Positions 46,474 to 56,187 of a stretch of DNA of 64,000 nucleotides are shown here, one piece after another. The stretch is from Sphingomonas sp. OV641 (GTDB lineage Bacteria > Pseudomonadota > Alphaproteobacteria > Sphingomonadales > Sphingomonadaceae): NCBI RefSeq assembly GCF_900109205.1, contig NZ_FNZB01000001.1, positions 1,612,001 to 1,676,000 on the forward strand. The letters run 5' to 3'. The position numbers and the translations under genes were made by a program. Under the pieces are notes generated by a model. It made no database searches and was not told the origin of the DNA. It saw nothing but the letters and a program-made list of their open reading frames with translations. Position 1 is the first letter of the stretch. Each line of letters opens with the position of its first letter.

Positions 46474-47658
46474 ATGAGTGACTTGCTTCCCGTCGCCGAA
46501 GCGCAGGCGCGCCTGCTTGCAGACAGCCCGGCGGTTTCGGCCGAGAGGCTGCCCATCACGCAGGCCTTCGGCCGCTGGGCGGCAGCCCCGATCACCGCCC
46601 GGCGAACGCAGCCCGCGCATGATCTGTCGGCGATGGACGGTTATGCGCTGCGCTTCGATGATCTACCGGGGCCTTGGCGCGTTATCGGGGAAAGTGCCGC
46701 CGGCCGGCCGTTCACCGGTTCGGTCGCGTCGGGCGAAGCAGTGCGGATCTTCACCGGCGCTGTAATGCCGGATGGCGCGGACACGGTGCTGATACAGGAA
46801 GAAGCCGGCCGCGAGGGTGAGCGGCTGATCCTCGGCGGCGAAGGGCCGCTGCGCCGGAGGGGCAATGTCCGGCGCCAGGGCCTCGACTTTACGGAAGGAG
46901 ACACATTGGTCGCGGCGGGCGAGCGGTTGACGCCGGCGCGGCTGGCGGTGGCAGCGACCGGAGGCGCGGGCGACGTGGCGGTGCGGCGCCGCGTCCGTGT
47001 GGCAATCGCAGCGACCGGAGACGAACTGGTCGAGCCGGGCACGCCGTTCACGCCGAACGTGCTGCCGGAATCGAACCGGCTGCTGCTGCGCGCGCTGCTC
47101 GCTGACCTGCCGGTCGAGATCATCGATCTTGGCATTCTGCCGGATCGGCTTGAGGTGCTGCGCGATGCGTTCACCGGGGTTCAGGCGGACCTTCTGGTCA
47201 CCACGGGCGGCGCCTCCGTCGGCGATCACGACCTGGTGCAGCCAGCCCTGCGTGCGGCGGGCGCCACGATCGATTTCTGGCGCATCGCGCTGCGCCCCGG
47301 CAAGCCGCTGATGGCTGGACGGCTGGGCGACATGGCGGTGCTCGGCCTGCCCGGCAATCCTGTTTCCGCGTTCGTGACGACCATCCTCTTCGTCAAGCCG
47401 CTGGTGGCCCATCTGGCCGGCGCGGCTAGGCCCTTCCCCATCACCACCCATGCCGTTCTTGGGGAGGACATCGCCGCGAATGGCCCGCGGACCGATTACA
47501 TGCGGGCCGAATTCCGCGGCGGAGAGGCATTCGTGGCCAGCATTCAGGATAGTTCGATGCTGCTGACCCTGGCACGCGCAGGTTGCCTGATCATACGCCC
47601 TCCCCATGACCCGGCCCGACAGCGCGGCGAATCGGCGGAAATCCTGATGATCGCTTGA
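46474..47658 (+). CDS. moeA: Molybdopterin molybdenumtransferase
   Basis: Inserts molybdate into adenylated molybdopterin. The 394-residue protein shows [13 protein letters not shown] near residue 50, [19 protein letters not shown] near residue 95, the [10 protein letters not shown] domain start near residue 180, and [13 protein letters not shown] near residue 240. The C-terminus has the usual LPGNPVSA and domain IV. ATG 46474 was chosen for the family-typical N-terminus [15 protein letters not shown] rather than a TTG 30 bases upstream. lexA follows after about 55 bases. Confidence 0.96.
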   Translation: MSDLLPVAEAQARLLADSPAVSAERLPITQAFGRWAAAPITARRTQPAHDLSAMDGYALRFDDLPGPWRVIGESAAGRPFTGSVASGEAVRIFTGAVMPDGADTVLIQEEAGREGERLILGGEGPLRRRGNVRRQGLDFTEGDTLVAAGERLTPARLAVAATGGAGDVAVRRRVRVAIAATGDELVEPGTPFTPNVLPESNRLLLRALLADLPVEIIDLGILPDRLEVLRDAFTGVQADLLVTTGGASVGDHDLVQPALRAAGATIDFWRIALRPGKPLMAGRLGDMAVLGLPGNPVSAFVTTILFVKPLVAHLAGAARPFPITTHAVLGEDIAANGPRTDYMRAEFRGGEAFVASIQDSSMLLTLARAGCLIIRPPHDPARQRGESAEILMIA

Positions 47659-47671
47659 CGCCACCTTTATC

Positions 47672-47697
47672 GTTCCTTAAAGGTTCCTCGTCTGTTC
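47672..47697 (+). promoter_or_regulatory. Tandem LexA operator (SOS box) upstream of lexA
   Basis: Three GTTC words occur at 47672, 47683 and 47694, each separated by exactly 7 bases (GTTC-N7-GTTC-N7-GTTC). GTTC-N7-GTTC is the established alphaproteobacterial LexA-binding motif, so this is two overlapping boxes sharing the middle word. It lies 18-43 bases before the lexA ATG, fitting autorepression. Confidence 0.85.
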
Positions 47698-47714
47698 GCG
47701 GCGGAGGCGATGCG

Positions 47715-48377
47715 ATGCTTACCAGGAAACAGCACGAGCTGATCTGTTTCATCAATGACCGGCTGGCCGAGACCGGCGTGTCCCCTTCGTTCGAGGAAAT
47801 GAAGGAGGCGCTGGACCTCAAGTCCAAGTCCGGCGTGCATCGCCTGATCTCGGCGCTGGAGGAACGCGGCTTTCTGAAGCGTCTGCCCAATCGGGCCCGC
47901 GCGCTGGAAGTGCTGAAGATGCCGGAGCGGTCGGAGGCGAAGCCCTCGCCGGCGCCTGCCTCCACGCGGCGCATCGTGCCGGAGCCCGCCAACGACGTGG
48001 TGGAGGTGCCGCTGCATGGCCGGATCGCCGCCGGTGTTCCGATCGAGGCCATCGAGGGGGCGAGCACATTGCCGGTTCCCGCTGCCTTGCTGGGATCCGG
48101 CGAGCATTTCGCTTTGGAAGTTGCCGGCGACTCGATGGTCGAGGCCGGCATTCTTGACGGTGACTTCGCCCTGATCCGCAAGCAGGACGTGGCGCGTGAC
48201 GGGGAAATCGTCGTGGCGCTGATTGAGGATAGCGAGGCGACGTTGAAGTATTTCCGGCGCGAGGGGGCGATGATCCGGCTGGATCCGGCCAACCGCTCCT
48301 ATGATCCGCAGCGCTATGCGCCCGCCCAGGTGCGGGTGCAGGGCAAGCTCGCCGGGATACTGCGCCGCTACTCCTGA
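47715..48377 (+). CDS. lexA: LexA repressor
   Basis: SOS repressor and self-cleaving peptidase, 220 residues. ATG 47715 has GGAGGCGA upstream. The N-terminal winged helix (about 1-65, [25 protein letters not shown]) binds DNA. The autocleavage site Ala106-Gly107 (RIAAGVP) and the catalytic Ser140 (GDSMVEAG) and Lys178 (ATLKYF) are present. The DNA-binding helix differs from E. coli LexA, as expected for recognition of GTTC-N7-GTTC. It is the last gene of the trp/moa/moe run and converges on comEC. Confidence 0.97.
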   Translation: MLTRKQHELICFINDRLAETGVSPSFEEMKEALDLKSKSGVHRLISALEERGFLKRLPNRARALEVLKMPERSEAKPSPAPASTRRIVPEPANDVVEVPLHGRIAAGVPIEAIEGASTLPVPAALLGSGEHFALEVAGDSMVEAGILDGDFALIRKQDVARDGEIVVALIEDSEATLKYFRREGAMIRLDPANRSYDPQRYAPAQVRVQGKLAGILRRYS

Positions 48378-48475
48378 TCCGGGTGGGATCCGGATGGCGT
48401 ATGGAGACGAACGTCGGACCGGTCGAAACTCAGCGCGCGTGCTGACCGATGAGGGTCAGACCGAACGGGTGACAA

Positions 48476-50614
48476 TCAGCGCGGGCGCTCTGCATTGATT
48501 GCTGCCAGCACCCACGGGTGAGTATCGCCGGCCCGGTGGACGGTACGGACATCCGCCGCCTCAAGCGTGATCGCCACGCCGCCTGTTTGAGCCAGCACTG
48601 CCCGGTCAAGGCGCAACCATCGAGGTGTGCAGCCACGCGGTAGCCAGCGCTCGCTGATGACGATGTCCGCCGATCGACAGGCGTCCAGCATGTCAGCGAT
48701 CGGCACCAGATAGCTGCTTCTGGTCGCCAGGATCCGCCATCGCCGCCCTCCCCGCAACAGATCCGATCGGCACAGGTCCCGGCTGCATGCGGCATCGGCC
48801 TGATCCGACAGGGTGACGGGCTCTTCCTCTGCGCCCCCGGTCTCGGCCAGCATGTCGCGCGCATAATCGCCCACCCTGTCGCGTAGCAGCGCGATGCGTC
48901 CGCCGGGCAGTCGAAGCGCCACATGCCTGCCGTCTCCGGTGACCAATATATCGGGCGGCGGCGTGATCCCGGTCCAAAGCACACCGAACGCGATGGGAAG
49001 GAGGCCGAGGATACGCCAATCGGTTCGCCACAGCGCCAGCCACAAACCGCCAGCCACGATCAGCGCAAAGGCGGGGACGGGCATCACAGGGAGTGCGGTC
49101 GTAGCGCCGGGTGCCTGGGCGGTGACGTGAGCAATGAAGAGCAGCAGCGTCAGCGCTTGCCCGGCCAGCCACCAGAACGGCTCGCCCAGATGGAGCGCGT
49201 CGAGCAACAGGGCGGTTGCCTCAAGCGGCATGATCACGAAGGTCGTCAGCGGGATGGCGACCATATTGGCCAGAGCACCGTAAACGCCAGCCTTGTGGAA
49301 GTGAAAGACAGCGATCGGCATGAGCGCGATCTCCACCACGAGCCCGGTGAGCAGCAGCGAGCCGCCGCCGCGCAACAGTCGGCCGGGCCAGCCGTCTTCA
49401 CGTGGCGCGAACCAGGCGCGTAGGCGGGGATGCTCGGCAAGCGCGATGATGGCGGTGACCGCAGCGAAGGAGAGTTGAAAGCTCGGGCCGGCAAGCGCCT
49501 CCGGCCACAGCAGCAGCACCACCATCGCGCCCGCAGCGACCAGCCGCAACGTCAGCGCCTCTCGCCCCAGCGCCATGGCGGCTAGCACCAGGAGGGCCGC
49601 AATGCAGCTTCGAACGGTGGGTACTTCGCCGCCGGTCAGCCAGGTGTAGCCGAGCGCCGCTGCTGCGCCGGCGGCGGCAGCGATCAGCGGCACCCGGCCG
49701 GTCAGCGCAAGCCGCATGTTGAGCGCCAGAAGGCGGCTGACCAGCAGCATGGTCAGCCCGACCGCCGCCGTGATGTGAAGCCCGCTGACCGACAGGAGGT
49801 GCGCCAGACCCGATGCCCGCATCGCCTCCTGATCCGGTTCAGCGATGCCGCCGGTGTCCCCCGTGGCGAGTGCGGCCGCGATGCCCCCTGCACTGCCGGC
49901 GAGGCGGGCCTGGATGTGCTGGGCCAAACGGGTACGCACCGGCGTTTGAGAGTTACCCCCTGACATCACCGTCACTGGCCCGAGCGTGCGACCGGTGGCG
50001 CCGATGCCCTCGAACCAGGCGACGCGGGCGAAATCATAGGCGCCGGGCACGGCGGGCGGCGGCGGCGGCATCAGGCGCGCGCGCAACGCCACGACCGCGT
50101 TGGGCGCCAGGTTCGCCGGCGCATCCCGATCCGCCACGTTCACCCGAATGCGTGTCGGCGCATGGAGCGGAGCGGCGTTTATCCATTGCAGGTCCGTCAG
50201 TCGCAGCCGCACCAGCCCGCGGGCTGGCAGTTGATCAATCTTTTCCACCCGAGCGGTCAGGCGGGCGATCGCCGGTCGCTGGAGCACGGGGGCGGCGGCG
50301 CGGTCCGCCTTTGTCCAGATCAAGGCGACGCCGATCGAGAAGGCGATGGATGCCGTGGCGATGGCGCGCCCGCCTCTTCCGCCACGCCCCACCGCCAGCG
50401 CCAGCAGCGCAGCCGAAAGGCCGGCGAGCAGCGCCACCCGCCACAGGCGGCTGTCGGGAAGGATGAACCAGGCGGCAACCCCTGCCCCGAGCATGACGGG
50501 CAACCAGAGCGGCAGCTGGTCACGCTCCGCCTCCAGGCGCTTCTCCAGCCATGCGAGCGCCGTTTGAAGCGCCGAAAGGTGCGTGCTAGGGGGCTGCGCG
50601 GCAGTTGTCGCCAT
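48476..50614 (-). CDS. ComEC/Rec2 DNA-uptake channel family protein
   Basis: A 712-residue inner-membrane protein. An N-terminal OB-like DUF4131 region (about 50-230) comes first, then a multi-helix competence domain with the sequence [20 protein letters not shown] near residues 270-290. A C-terminal region keeps only part of a metallo-beta-lactamase-like fold: no HxHxDH motif is visible, so the nuclease part may be degenerate. In competent bacteria the family carries single-stranded DNA across the inner membrane. The start is uncertain; ATG 50614 is used. Its 5' end faces gltX across only about 30 bases. Confidence 0.88.
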   Translation of the reverse strand: MATTAAQPPSTHLSALQTALAWLEKRLEAERDQLPLWLPVMLGAGVAAWFILPDSRLWRVALLAGLSAALLALAVGRGGRGGRAIATASIAFSIGVALIWTKADRAAAPVLQRPAIARLTARVEKIDQLPARGLVRLRLTDLQWINAAPLHAPTRIRVNVADRDAPANLAPNAVVALRARLMPPPPPAVPGAYDFARVAWFEGIGATGRTLGPVTVMSGGNSQTPVRTRLAQHIQARLAGSAGGIAAALATGDTGGIAEPDQEAMRASGLAHLLSVSGLHITAAVGLTMLLVSRLLALNMRLALTGRVPLIAAAAGAAAALGYTWLTGGEVPTVRSCIAALLVLAAMALGREALTLRLVAAGAMVVLLLWPEALAGPSFQLSFAAVTAIIALAEHPRLRAWFAPREDGWPGRLLRGGGSLLLTGLVVEIALMPIAVFHFHKAGVYGALANMVAIPLTTFVIMPLEATALLLDALHLGEPFWWLAGQALTLLLFIAHVTAQAPGATTALPVMPVPAFALIVAGGLWLALWRTDWRILGLLPIAFGVLWTGITPPPDILVTGDGRHVALRLPGGRIALLRDRVGDYARDMLAETGGAEEEPVTLSDQADAACSRDLCRSDLLRGGRRWRILATRSSYLVPIADMLDACRSADIVISERWLPRGCTPRWLRLDRAVLAQTGGVAITLEAADVRTVHRAGDTHPWVLAAINAERPR

Positions 50615-50644
50615 GATCGTTTTCCAGCCTGGGAGCTAGCGCGC

Positions 50645-52096
50645 TTGAGCGCAACCACAGATACCGGCACGCCTGCTGTCGTAACCCGCTTTGCCCCGTC
50701 GCCGACGGGCTTTCTTCATCTGGGCGGCGCGCGTACTGCGCTGTTCAACCTGCTTTACGCGCGCCATCATGGCGGCCGCTTTCTGCTGCGGATCGAGAAT
50801 ACCGACCGCGCACGATCGACCCAGCCGGCAATCGAGGCGATCCTTTCCGGCATGCGTTGGCTTGGCCTCGATTGGGATGGCGAGGAGGTGTATCAATCCA
50901 CCCGCGCCGCTCGTCACGCGGAAGTGGCAGAGGCGATGATCGCCGCCGGCGCCGCGTACCGCTGCTACATGACGCCGGAGGAAATCGACGCGATGCGCGC
51001 CGAAGCGCAGGCGAAGAAGCAGCCGCTGCGCATCCGCTCGCCGTGGCGCGATCGCGAGAACAACGACGCCGACGCTTCTTACGTCGTCCGCCTCAAGGCA
51101 CCGACCGAAGGTGCGACGACGATCGAGGATCGCGTGCAGGGCAGCGTCACCGTGCAGAATGCCGAGCTGGACGACCTTGTCCTGCTGCGTTCCGACGGCA
51201 CGCCGACGTACATGCTGGCGGTGGTTGTCGACGATCATGACATGGGCGTTACCCACATCATCCGCGGCGATGACCATCTCAACAATGCCTTCCGGCAGCT
51301 CCCCATCATCAAGGCGATGGGATGGCCGGAGCCGGTCTATGCCCACATCCCACTGATTCATGGCAGCGACGGCGCAAAGCTGTCGAAGCGGCACGGTGCC
51401 GTGGGGATCGAGGCTTATCGCGACGAGCTGGGCATCCTTCCCGAGGCGCTGGACAATTATCTCCTGCGTCTTGGCTGGGGCCATGGCGACAATGAGATCA
51501 TCAGCCGCGACCAGGCGATCGAGTGGTTCGATCTGGGCAGCGTGGGCAAGTCACCCTCGCGGTTCGACCTGAAAAAGCTCGAAAACCTGAACGGCCATTA
51601 CATCCGCAGTGCTGACGACGAACGGTTGGCGGCGCTGGTGTGCGGCCACCTCGGGCTTTCGCAGGACGACGATCGTCGATCGGTGATGGTCGCCGCCATG
51701 CCGGCGCTCAAGCCGCGAGCTGCAAACCTCAACGAACTGGCGGACGGCGCTCGCTTCCTTCTCGTCACTCGCCCGCTCGACATCGCCGCCGATGCGGAGC
51801 CGCTGCTTGCCGGCGATGCGCGCGTGACCTTGGCAAAGGTTCATGCTGCGCTTGACGCGGTGGCCAAGTGGGATACGGAGGCGCTTGAAGAAGCGGTGCG
51901 GCAGGTTGCCGAAGCGCAGGGCTTGAAGCTCGGCCAGGTCGCCCAGCCGCTCCGTGCCGCACTCACCGGCCGCCGGACCTCGCCCGGAATCTTCGACGTG
52001 CTCGCTCTGCTTGGCCGGGACGAAAGTCTCGCCCGCATCGCCGATCATGCCGCTGATCAAACGGCCGCCCAGGGGAAGGACCAAAACAATGACTGA
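50645..52096 (+). CDS. gltX: Glutamate-tRNA ligase
   Basis: Charges tRNA-Glu (and possibly tRNA-Gln, for later amidation). The 483-residue class I synthetase shows the HIGH-type motif in [14 protein letters not shown] and KLSKRHGA as the KMSKS equivalent near residue 243. The anticodon-binding helical domain fills the C-terminal third. I start at TTG 50645, with GGGAG about 9 bases upstream; the only alternatives further up extend into the divergent comEC promoter and give no family match. The stop overlaps the gltA ATG by 8 bases. Confidence 0.95.
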   Translation: MSATTDTGTPAVVTRFAPSPTGFLHLGGARTALFNLLYARHHGGRFLLRIENTDRARSTQPAIEAILSGMRWLGLDWDGEEVYQSTRAARHAEVAEAMIAAGAAYRCYMTPEEIDAMRAEAQAKKQPLRIRSPWRDRENNDADASYVVRLKAPTEGATTIEDRVQGSVTVQNAELDDLVLLRSDGTPTYMLAVVVDDHDMGVTHIIRGDDHLNNAFRQLPIIKAMGWPEPVYAHIPLIHGSDGAKLSKRHGAVGIEAYRDELGILPEALDNYLLRLGWGHGDNEIISRDQAIEWFDLGSVGKSPSRFDLKKLENLNGHYIRSADDERLAALVCGHLGLSQDDDRRSVMVAAMPALKPRAANLNELADGARFLLVTRPLDIAADAEPLLAGDARVTLAKVHAALDAVAKWDTEALEEAVRQVAEAQGLKLGQVAQPLRAALTGRRTSPGIFDVLALLGRDESLARIADHAADQTAAQGKDQNND

Positions 52097-53369
52097 CGCC
52101 AAGCTGTCCCTCACGGATAAGGACTTCGGCTATCCGGTGCTGTCGGGCAGCGTGGGCCCGGATGTGATCGACATCCGCAAGCTCTACGGCCAGACCGGCG
52201 CGTTCACCTACGATCCGGGCTTCACCTCGACGGCTTCGTGCCAGTCGAAGCTGACCTATATCGACGGTGACGAAGGTGTCCTCCTTCACCGCGGCTATGC
52301 GATCGGCGATCTCGCCGAGAAGTCGAGCTTCATGGAGGTCGCCTATCTCCTGCTGAACGGCGAGCTGCCCAAGGGCGACGAGCTGAACAAGTTCGAGAAC
52401 ACGATTACCCGCCACACGATGGTCCACGAGCAGCTCGCGACCTTCTTCCGTGGTTTCCGTCGCGATGCCCATCCGATGGCGATCCTATGCGGTGTCGTTG
52501 GCGCGCTTTCCGCATTTTACCACGACTCGACCGACATCCACGATCCCACGCAGCGCATGATCGCGTCGCACCGGCTGATCGCCAAGATGCCGACGATCGC
52601 GGCGATGGCTTATAAGTATAGCGTCGGTCAGCCCTTCCAGTATCCGGACAACTCGCTGAGCTACACCGGTAATTTCCTGAAGATGACCTTCGGCGTGCCG
52701 GCCGAGCCCTATGAGGTAAATCCGGCGGTCGAGAAGGCGATGGACCGGATCTTCATCCTCCACGCCGATCACGAGCAGAACGCCTCGACCTCGACCGTGC
52801 GTCTCGCCGGCTCGTCGGGCGCCAATCCGTTCGCGTGCATCGCGGCGGGCATCGCCTGTCTGTGGGGCCCGGCGCATGGCGGCGCCAACGAAGCAGCGCT
52901 CAACATGCTGCAGGAGATCGGCACGCCGGATCGCATTCCGGAGTTCATCGCGCGCGCCAAGGACAAGAACGATCCGTTCCGTCTGATGGGCTTCGGCCAC
53001 CGCGTGTACAAGAATTACGATCCGCGCGCGACGGTGATGCAGAAGACGGTGCGCGAGGTGTTCGACGCGCTGAAGGTCAACGATCCGCTGTTCGAAACCG
53101 CGCTGCGGCTGGAAGAACTGGCGCTCAGCGACGACTACTTCATCGAGAAGAAGCTGTTCCCGAACGTCGACTTCTATTCGGGCGTGATCCTGTCGGCGAT
53201 CGGCTTCCCGACGTCGATGTTCACCGTTCTGTTCGCCCTTGCGCGCACCGTCGGCTGGGTCGCGCAGTGGAACGAGATGATCACCGATCCGGACCAGAAG
53301 ATCGGCCGTCCGCGCCAGCTCTACACTGGCCCGACCGCCCGCGACTACGTCTCGCTCAACGAGCGCTGA
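52089..53369 (+). CDS. gltA: Citrate synthase
   Basis: Condenses acetyl-CoA and oxaloacetate in the TCA cycle. The 426-residue type II enzyme shows [28 protein letters not shown] near residue 228 with the catalytic His, and [13 protein letters not shown] near residue 306. The catalytic Asp falls in the following region. ATG 52089 is preceded by AGGGGAAGGA. It overlaps the gltX end by 8 bases, and the small membrane protein starts one base after its stop. Confidence 0.97.
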   Translation: MTDAKLSLTDKDFGYPVLSGSVGPDVIDIRKLYGQTGAFTYDPGFTSTASCQSKLTYIDGDEGVLLHRGYAIGDLAEKSSFMEVAYLLLNGELPKGDELNKFENTITRHTMVHEQLATFFRGFRRDAHPMAILCGVVGALSAFYHDSTDIHDPTQRMIASHRLIAKMPTIAAMAYKYSVGQPFQYPDNSLSYTGNFLKMTFGVPAEPYEVNPAVEKAMDRIFILHADHEQNASTSTVRLAGSSGANPFACIAAGIACLWGPAHGGANEAALNMLQEIGTPDRIPEFIARAKDKNDPFRLMGFGHRVYKNYDPRATVMQKTVREVFDALKVNDPLFETALRLEELALSDDYFIEKKLFPNVDFYSGVILSAIGFPTSMFTVLFALARTVGWVAQWNEMITDPDQKIGRPRQLYTGPTARDYVSLNER

Positions 53370-53370
53370 G

Positions 53371-53571
53371 GTGCGGCGCTGGCGCCCGGTGCTGATCGCG
53401 CTGGGCGCCGCGCTTGCCCTGGTCGGCCTGCTCTTCATCGGCCAGGGGCTGGGATATATCGGTTGGCCGCGATCGAGCTTCATGCTCGACCAGAGAGTTT
53501 GGGCCGATCGCGGCGCCGGGGTCGCGGTGATCGGACTTTTCATGATTCTTATTGCACGGCGGGCGCGCTGA
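53371..53571 (+). CDS. Small two-helix membrane protein
   Basis: A 66-residue protein from GTG 53371, one base after the gltA stop. Two hydrophobic segments (VLIALGAALALVGLLFIGQGLG and GAGVAVIGLFMILIA) are separated by a polar loop (WPRSSFMLDQRVWADR), and Arg-rich ends place both termini on the inside. Small proteins like this follow gltA or stand alone in several alphaproteobacteria as hypothetical membrane proteins. The function is unknown. The position suggests co-transcription with gltA. Confidence 0.75.
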   Translation: MRRWRPVLIALGAALALVGLLFIGQGLGYIGWPRSSFMLDQRVWADRGAGVAVIGLFMILIARRAR

Positions 53572-53680
53572 GGCCCGATCCGCAATATCTGAATATCAGA
53601 ACGGCAGCTCCAAGGCCTTGAGCGTAAGCAGGCCTGGACCGTCGTTGCTCATTTCGACTTCTTGACGCTTAGATGCGGCT

Positions 53681-54937
53681 TCAACGCTTGAAGACGTAAC
53701 TCACGCCGAACGTGAGCAGCAGCGCATCATAATCATAGGCGTCACGATCCGCATCGCGGCGCTGATAAGAAGCATCGAGGCGCAGCCGGACACGCGAACG
53801 TAGATAGTCGAAACGCAGTGTGGCCGAGTCGATCGAGTCGTTGCTGATCGCCAAGCCCGGCTGGATCGCTGTTATCTCGAAATCGCGCGCTCGCCGCGAC
53901 AGGGACGCGGTAGCGCGGAGCAGCGGTGACACGGCATAGGTGACCAGGCCGCCATAGCTGGTCTTGCGAACGAAGTTGGCGAAGAACCCCGGCGTCGATT
54001 CAATTGCCCGTTCGGTAGCCAGCGCCAGCATCAGCCGGTCACCAGCACGCAGCGACGCCGACAGGTTCCACGTCAGGCCATCGAACCGCTCGCTCGATCC
54101 GAGGGAAGCTGGAAGCGCCGCATCAGCGTAGCTGAGTGACCCGACGAGCTGCAATTGCGCGCCGAGCCGGCGATCGAAGCGAAGTCCGGCGCTGGTGAGC
54201 TGGAACCGGTCGCCGCCAAGCAGGCCATTTGCCGGACGTTGATCATATTCGAAATCGAGCCGCTCGACATAAGCCGTGATGATGCCGACACGTGGATTGA
54301 CGTAGCTCAGCCCGGTGCCTGCGCCCGTGATCTCCACATTCTGAGCCCTGCGCCGCGACGCACTATTGTCGATCGTGGTGTAGCGGACGAAGCCGGTCGG
54401 GCGAATTCCAAGGTCCGGCCCGCAGGTAAGCGCAGCAGCCGCATCCGCCCTGGTCTGCACGTTCACCGTCGATGCGACCGACGCGAGTGGGTCGATCGCA
54501 AGATCAGCAAGATCGCTTTGCCGCCGAACATAGCCGAGTTCCGGATTTAGTGCGCAAATCGCGAACGGCAGCTTTGCTCCGAATGCCGCATCCACGCGTT
54601 CGCGATTCAACCGGTCGTTGCGCACATATGCCTCGTAACCAAGGCTGGCACGCGCCGTGAAAAGGGCCTGCCCGCTCGGCAGCGCCAAATCGACCGCCAA
54701 CGTGGGCGAGAGGCGAATGTCCTCTTTTTCAACCCCCCGCCGCAGGGCAGCGGCTTCATTTCCCCGAGCAACGTTGGTGTCGTACAGCAGATCGTTCGAA
54801 ACTGAGAGGGTGAATGCCCGGGCAGGCGCCTCAAACGTGCGGCCGCGATCAACCTCCACCTGTGCTGCAGCGCCGGTGGGGAGGGCGGCGGCCAGTGCGG
54901 CGATGAGCCTCGATTGCCAGCCGGAAGCGAGGGTCAC
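53681..54937 (-). CDS. Outer-membrane beta-barrel protein
   Basis: A 418-residue secreted protein from GTG 54937, which overlaps the FrhB-like stop by four bases (GTGA). The signal peptide contains LIAALAAALPTGAAA. The rest is made of alternating strands rich in Tyr, Arg and Asp (for instance DLLYDTNVARGN, RLDFEYDQRP), ending in a typical C-terminal barrel strand (FGVSYVFKR). The pattern matches BBP2_2-type barrels, which often sit beside polysaccharide or capsule genes. It probably helps export or modify the glycan made by the two upstream genes. Confidence 0.85.
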   Translation of the reverse strand: MTLASGWQSRLIAALAAALPTGAAAQVEVDRGRTFEAPARAFTLSVSNDLLYDTNVARGNEAAALRRGVEKEDIRLSPTLAVDLALPSGQALFTARASLGYEAYVRNDRLNRERVDAAFGAKLPFAICALNPELGYVRRQSDLADLAIDPLASVASTVNVQTRADAAAALTCGPDLGIRPTGFVRYTTIDNSASRRRAQNVEITGAGTGLSYVNPRVGIITAYVERLDFEYDQRPANGLLGGDRFQLTSAGLRFDRRLGAQLQLVGSLSYADAALPASLGSSERFDGLTWNLSASLRAGDRLMLALATERAIESTPGFFANFVRKTSYGGLVTYAVSPLLRATASLSRRARDFEITAIQPGLAISNDSIDSATLRFDYLRSRVRLRLDASYQRRDADRDAYDYDALLLTFGVSYVFKR

Positions 54938-56187
54938 GCGCTTTGCTCCGCCGCTGCCATCGCACGTCGGCCGCGCGTCCGCCGTTGCAGCACCCGCCGC
55001 ATCGTGCCGAGGAAGTTATGCCCGGAATCCCATAAGCGCCCCAGCCGAGCCGCTGCAAAGATATCGAGACTGCGCATGATCGGCACCGGCTGGAACGATG
55101 CGCGCACTGCGGCCGTACGGGCAGCGATCATGCGTTTGCGCTGCGCCTGGGCCGGTTGCATCCACTCCACCTCTTCGATCGCGAGCGGCGCCGTTTCGAT
55201 CGCGCCGGCCGCCTCGGCAGACCGCAGCAATGCTTCCCCTGCTGGTGTGCGGGTGATGATGAGGCTGCGCCCGTCCTGCTCCTCGAACGTGGGATATCCG
55301 GCCGCATCGCCGTACCACGCATCCGCACAGGCGATGTCCGCCACGCCGCCGACCGCATCGGGGCAGATCTTGCATCGGAACTGCACTTGCCGGCTGAGGT
55401 GCCTGCCCCAGCTATCGGCATAGGACATTTCTCCCGACCTGCCGTCCGCCGTGCGTGCAACGGTCAGCCCCGGCCACCCTTGTCCTCGATAGCGGAATTC
55501 GGTGACCTCCTCCGGCGCAAGGCCCATGAAGCGCAGGATCTCGTCCGTCCCGGCGCTGCCCGGCAGGCCGCCACAGAAGAACGAGAGTATGATCGGCACA
55601 TGGCTGGCGACCCGCGTGTCATAGCGGCCGAGCTGGCGGAGCGCGGACACGTCGCAAGGCTTTCCAACAAAGGCGAAGCGCCCGCCCTCGGACAGCGCCT
55701 GCTCGATCGCCACCAAGGGGGATGAGGAGGCATAGCGAGAACCAGCCCCCGCAAGCACCTCTGCCCGCGAGGAAGACCACCGGATCCGGTTGCCAGTGGG
55801 CCGCGACGGATCCGCCTCGACATGGAGCACGCGATCGACCTGGCCGGTATCCAGCGCGTGGATCAACAGCGCCGAAAGCGCGCCGCCCGACGCTCCGGCG
55901 AAACGGGTTTGCGGATCGCTTGCGGCGCCCGTCAGCACTTGTCGCCATGATCCCCAGAACGGATGCCGCTTGGCCGTTTGCGGCCAGGGCGACACGATCC
56001 TGCCGGGACAGGATCCCGCGATCCGCGCCTCCGCACCGCGGGTGATCGGGCGATGTTGGCGCGGCCGGGCGAAGCCGCGGTCGGAAATCATCGTAATCGC
56101 GCCCGCCGACACGCCTGCGCACAGGCCGCAGCCAGTGCACAGATCGGCCGCCAGAACACGCGCGACGGTTGGAGAGACGGTCTTCAC
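54934..56187 (-). CDS. Coenzyme F420 hydrogenase/dehydrogenase beta-subunit-like (FrhB) protein
   Basis: A 417-residue iron-sulfur flavoprotein-like enzyme. The N-terminal ferredoxin motif is CTGCGLC (Cys17, Cys20, Cys23), and the fourth ligand is replaced by Ser27. Further Cys pairs follow (VGKPCDVSAL near residue 174, SFFCGG near residue 205, FRCKIC and IACADAW near residues 270-285), and CxxC-type clusters near the C-terminal domain are standard for FrhB relatives. The family occurs in exopolysaccharide loci beside pyruvyl transferases. GTG 56187 overlaps the pyruvyl-transferase stop (GTGA). A real F420 role is unlikely here; a reductive step on a glycan precursor is possible. Confidence 0.85.
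   Translation of the reverse strand: MKTVSPTVARVLAADLCTGCGLCAGVSAGAITMISDRGFARPRQHRPITRGAEARIAGSCPGRIVSPWPQTAKRHPFWGSWRQVLTGAASDPQTRFAGASGGALSALLIHALDTGQVDRVLHVEADPSRPTGNRIRWSSSRAEVLAGAGSRYASSSPLVAIEQALSEGGRFAFVGKPCDVSALRQLGRYDTRVASHVPIILSFFCGGLPGSAGTDEILRFMGLAPEEVTEFRYRGQGWPGLTVARTADGRSGEMSYADSWGRHLSRQVQFRCKICPDAVGGVADIACADAWYGDAAGYPTFEEQDGRSLIITRTPAGEALLRSAEAAGAIETAPLAIEEVEWMQPAQAQRKRMIAARTAAVRASFQPVPIMRSLDIFAAARLGRLWDSGHNFLGTMRRVLQRRTRGRRAMAAAEQSA

Noticed and set aside
54934..56187. A real F420-dependent hydrogenase subunit
   Set aside because: The context is glycan modification, and no F420 biosynthesis or hydrogenase partner is present in the window.
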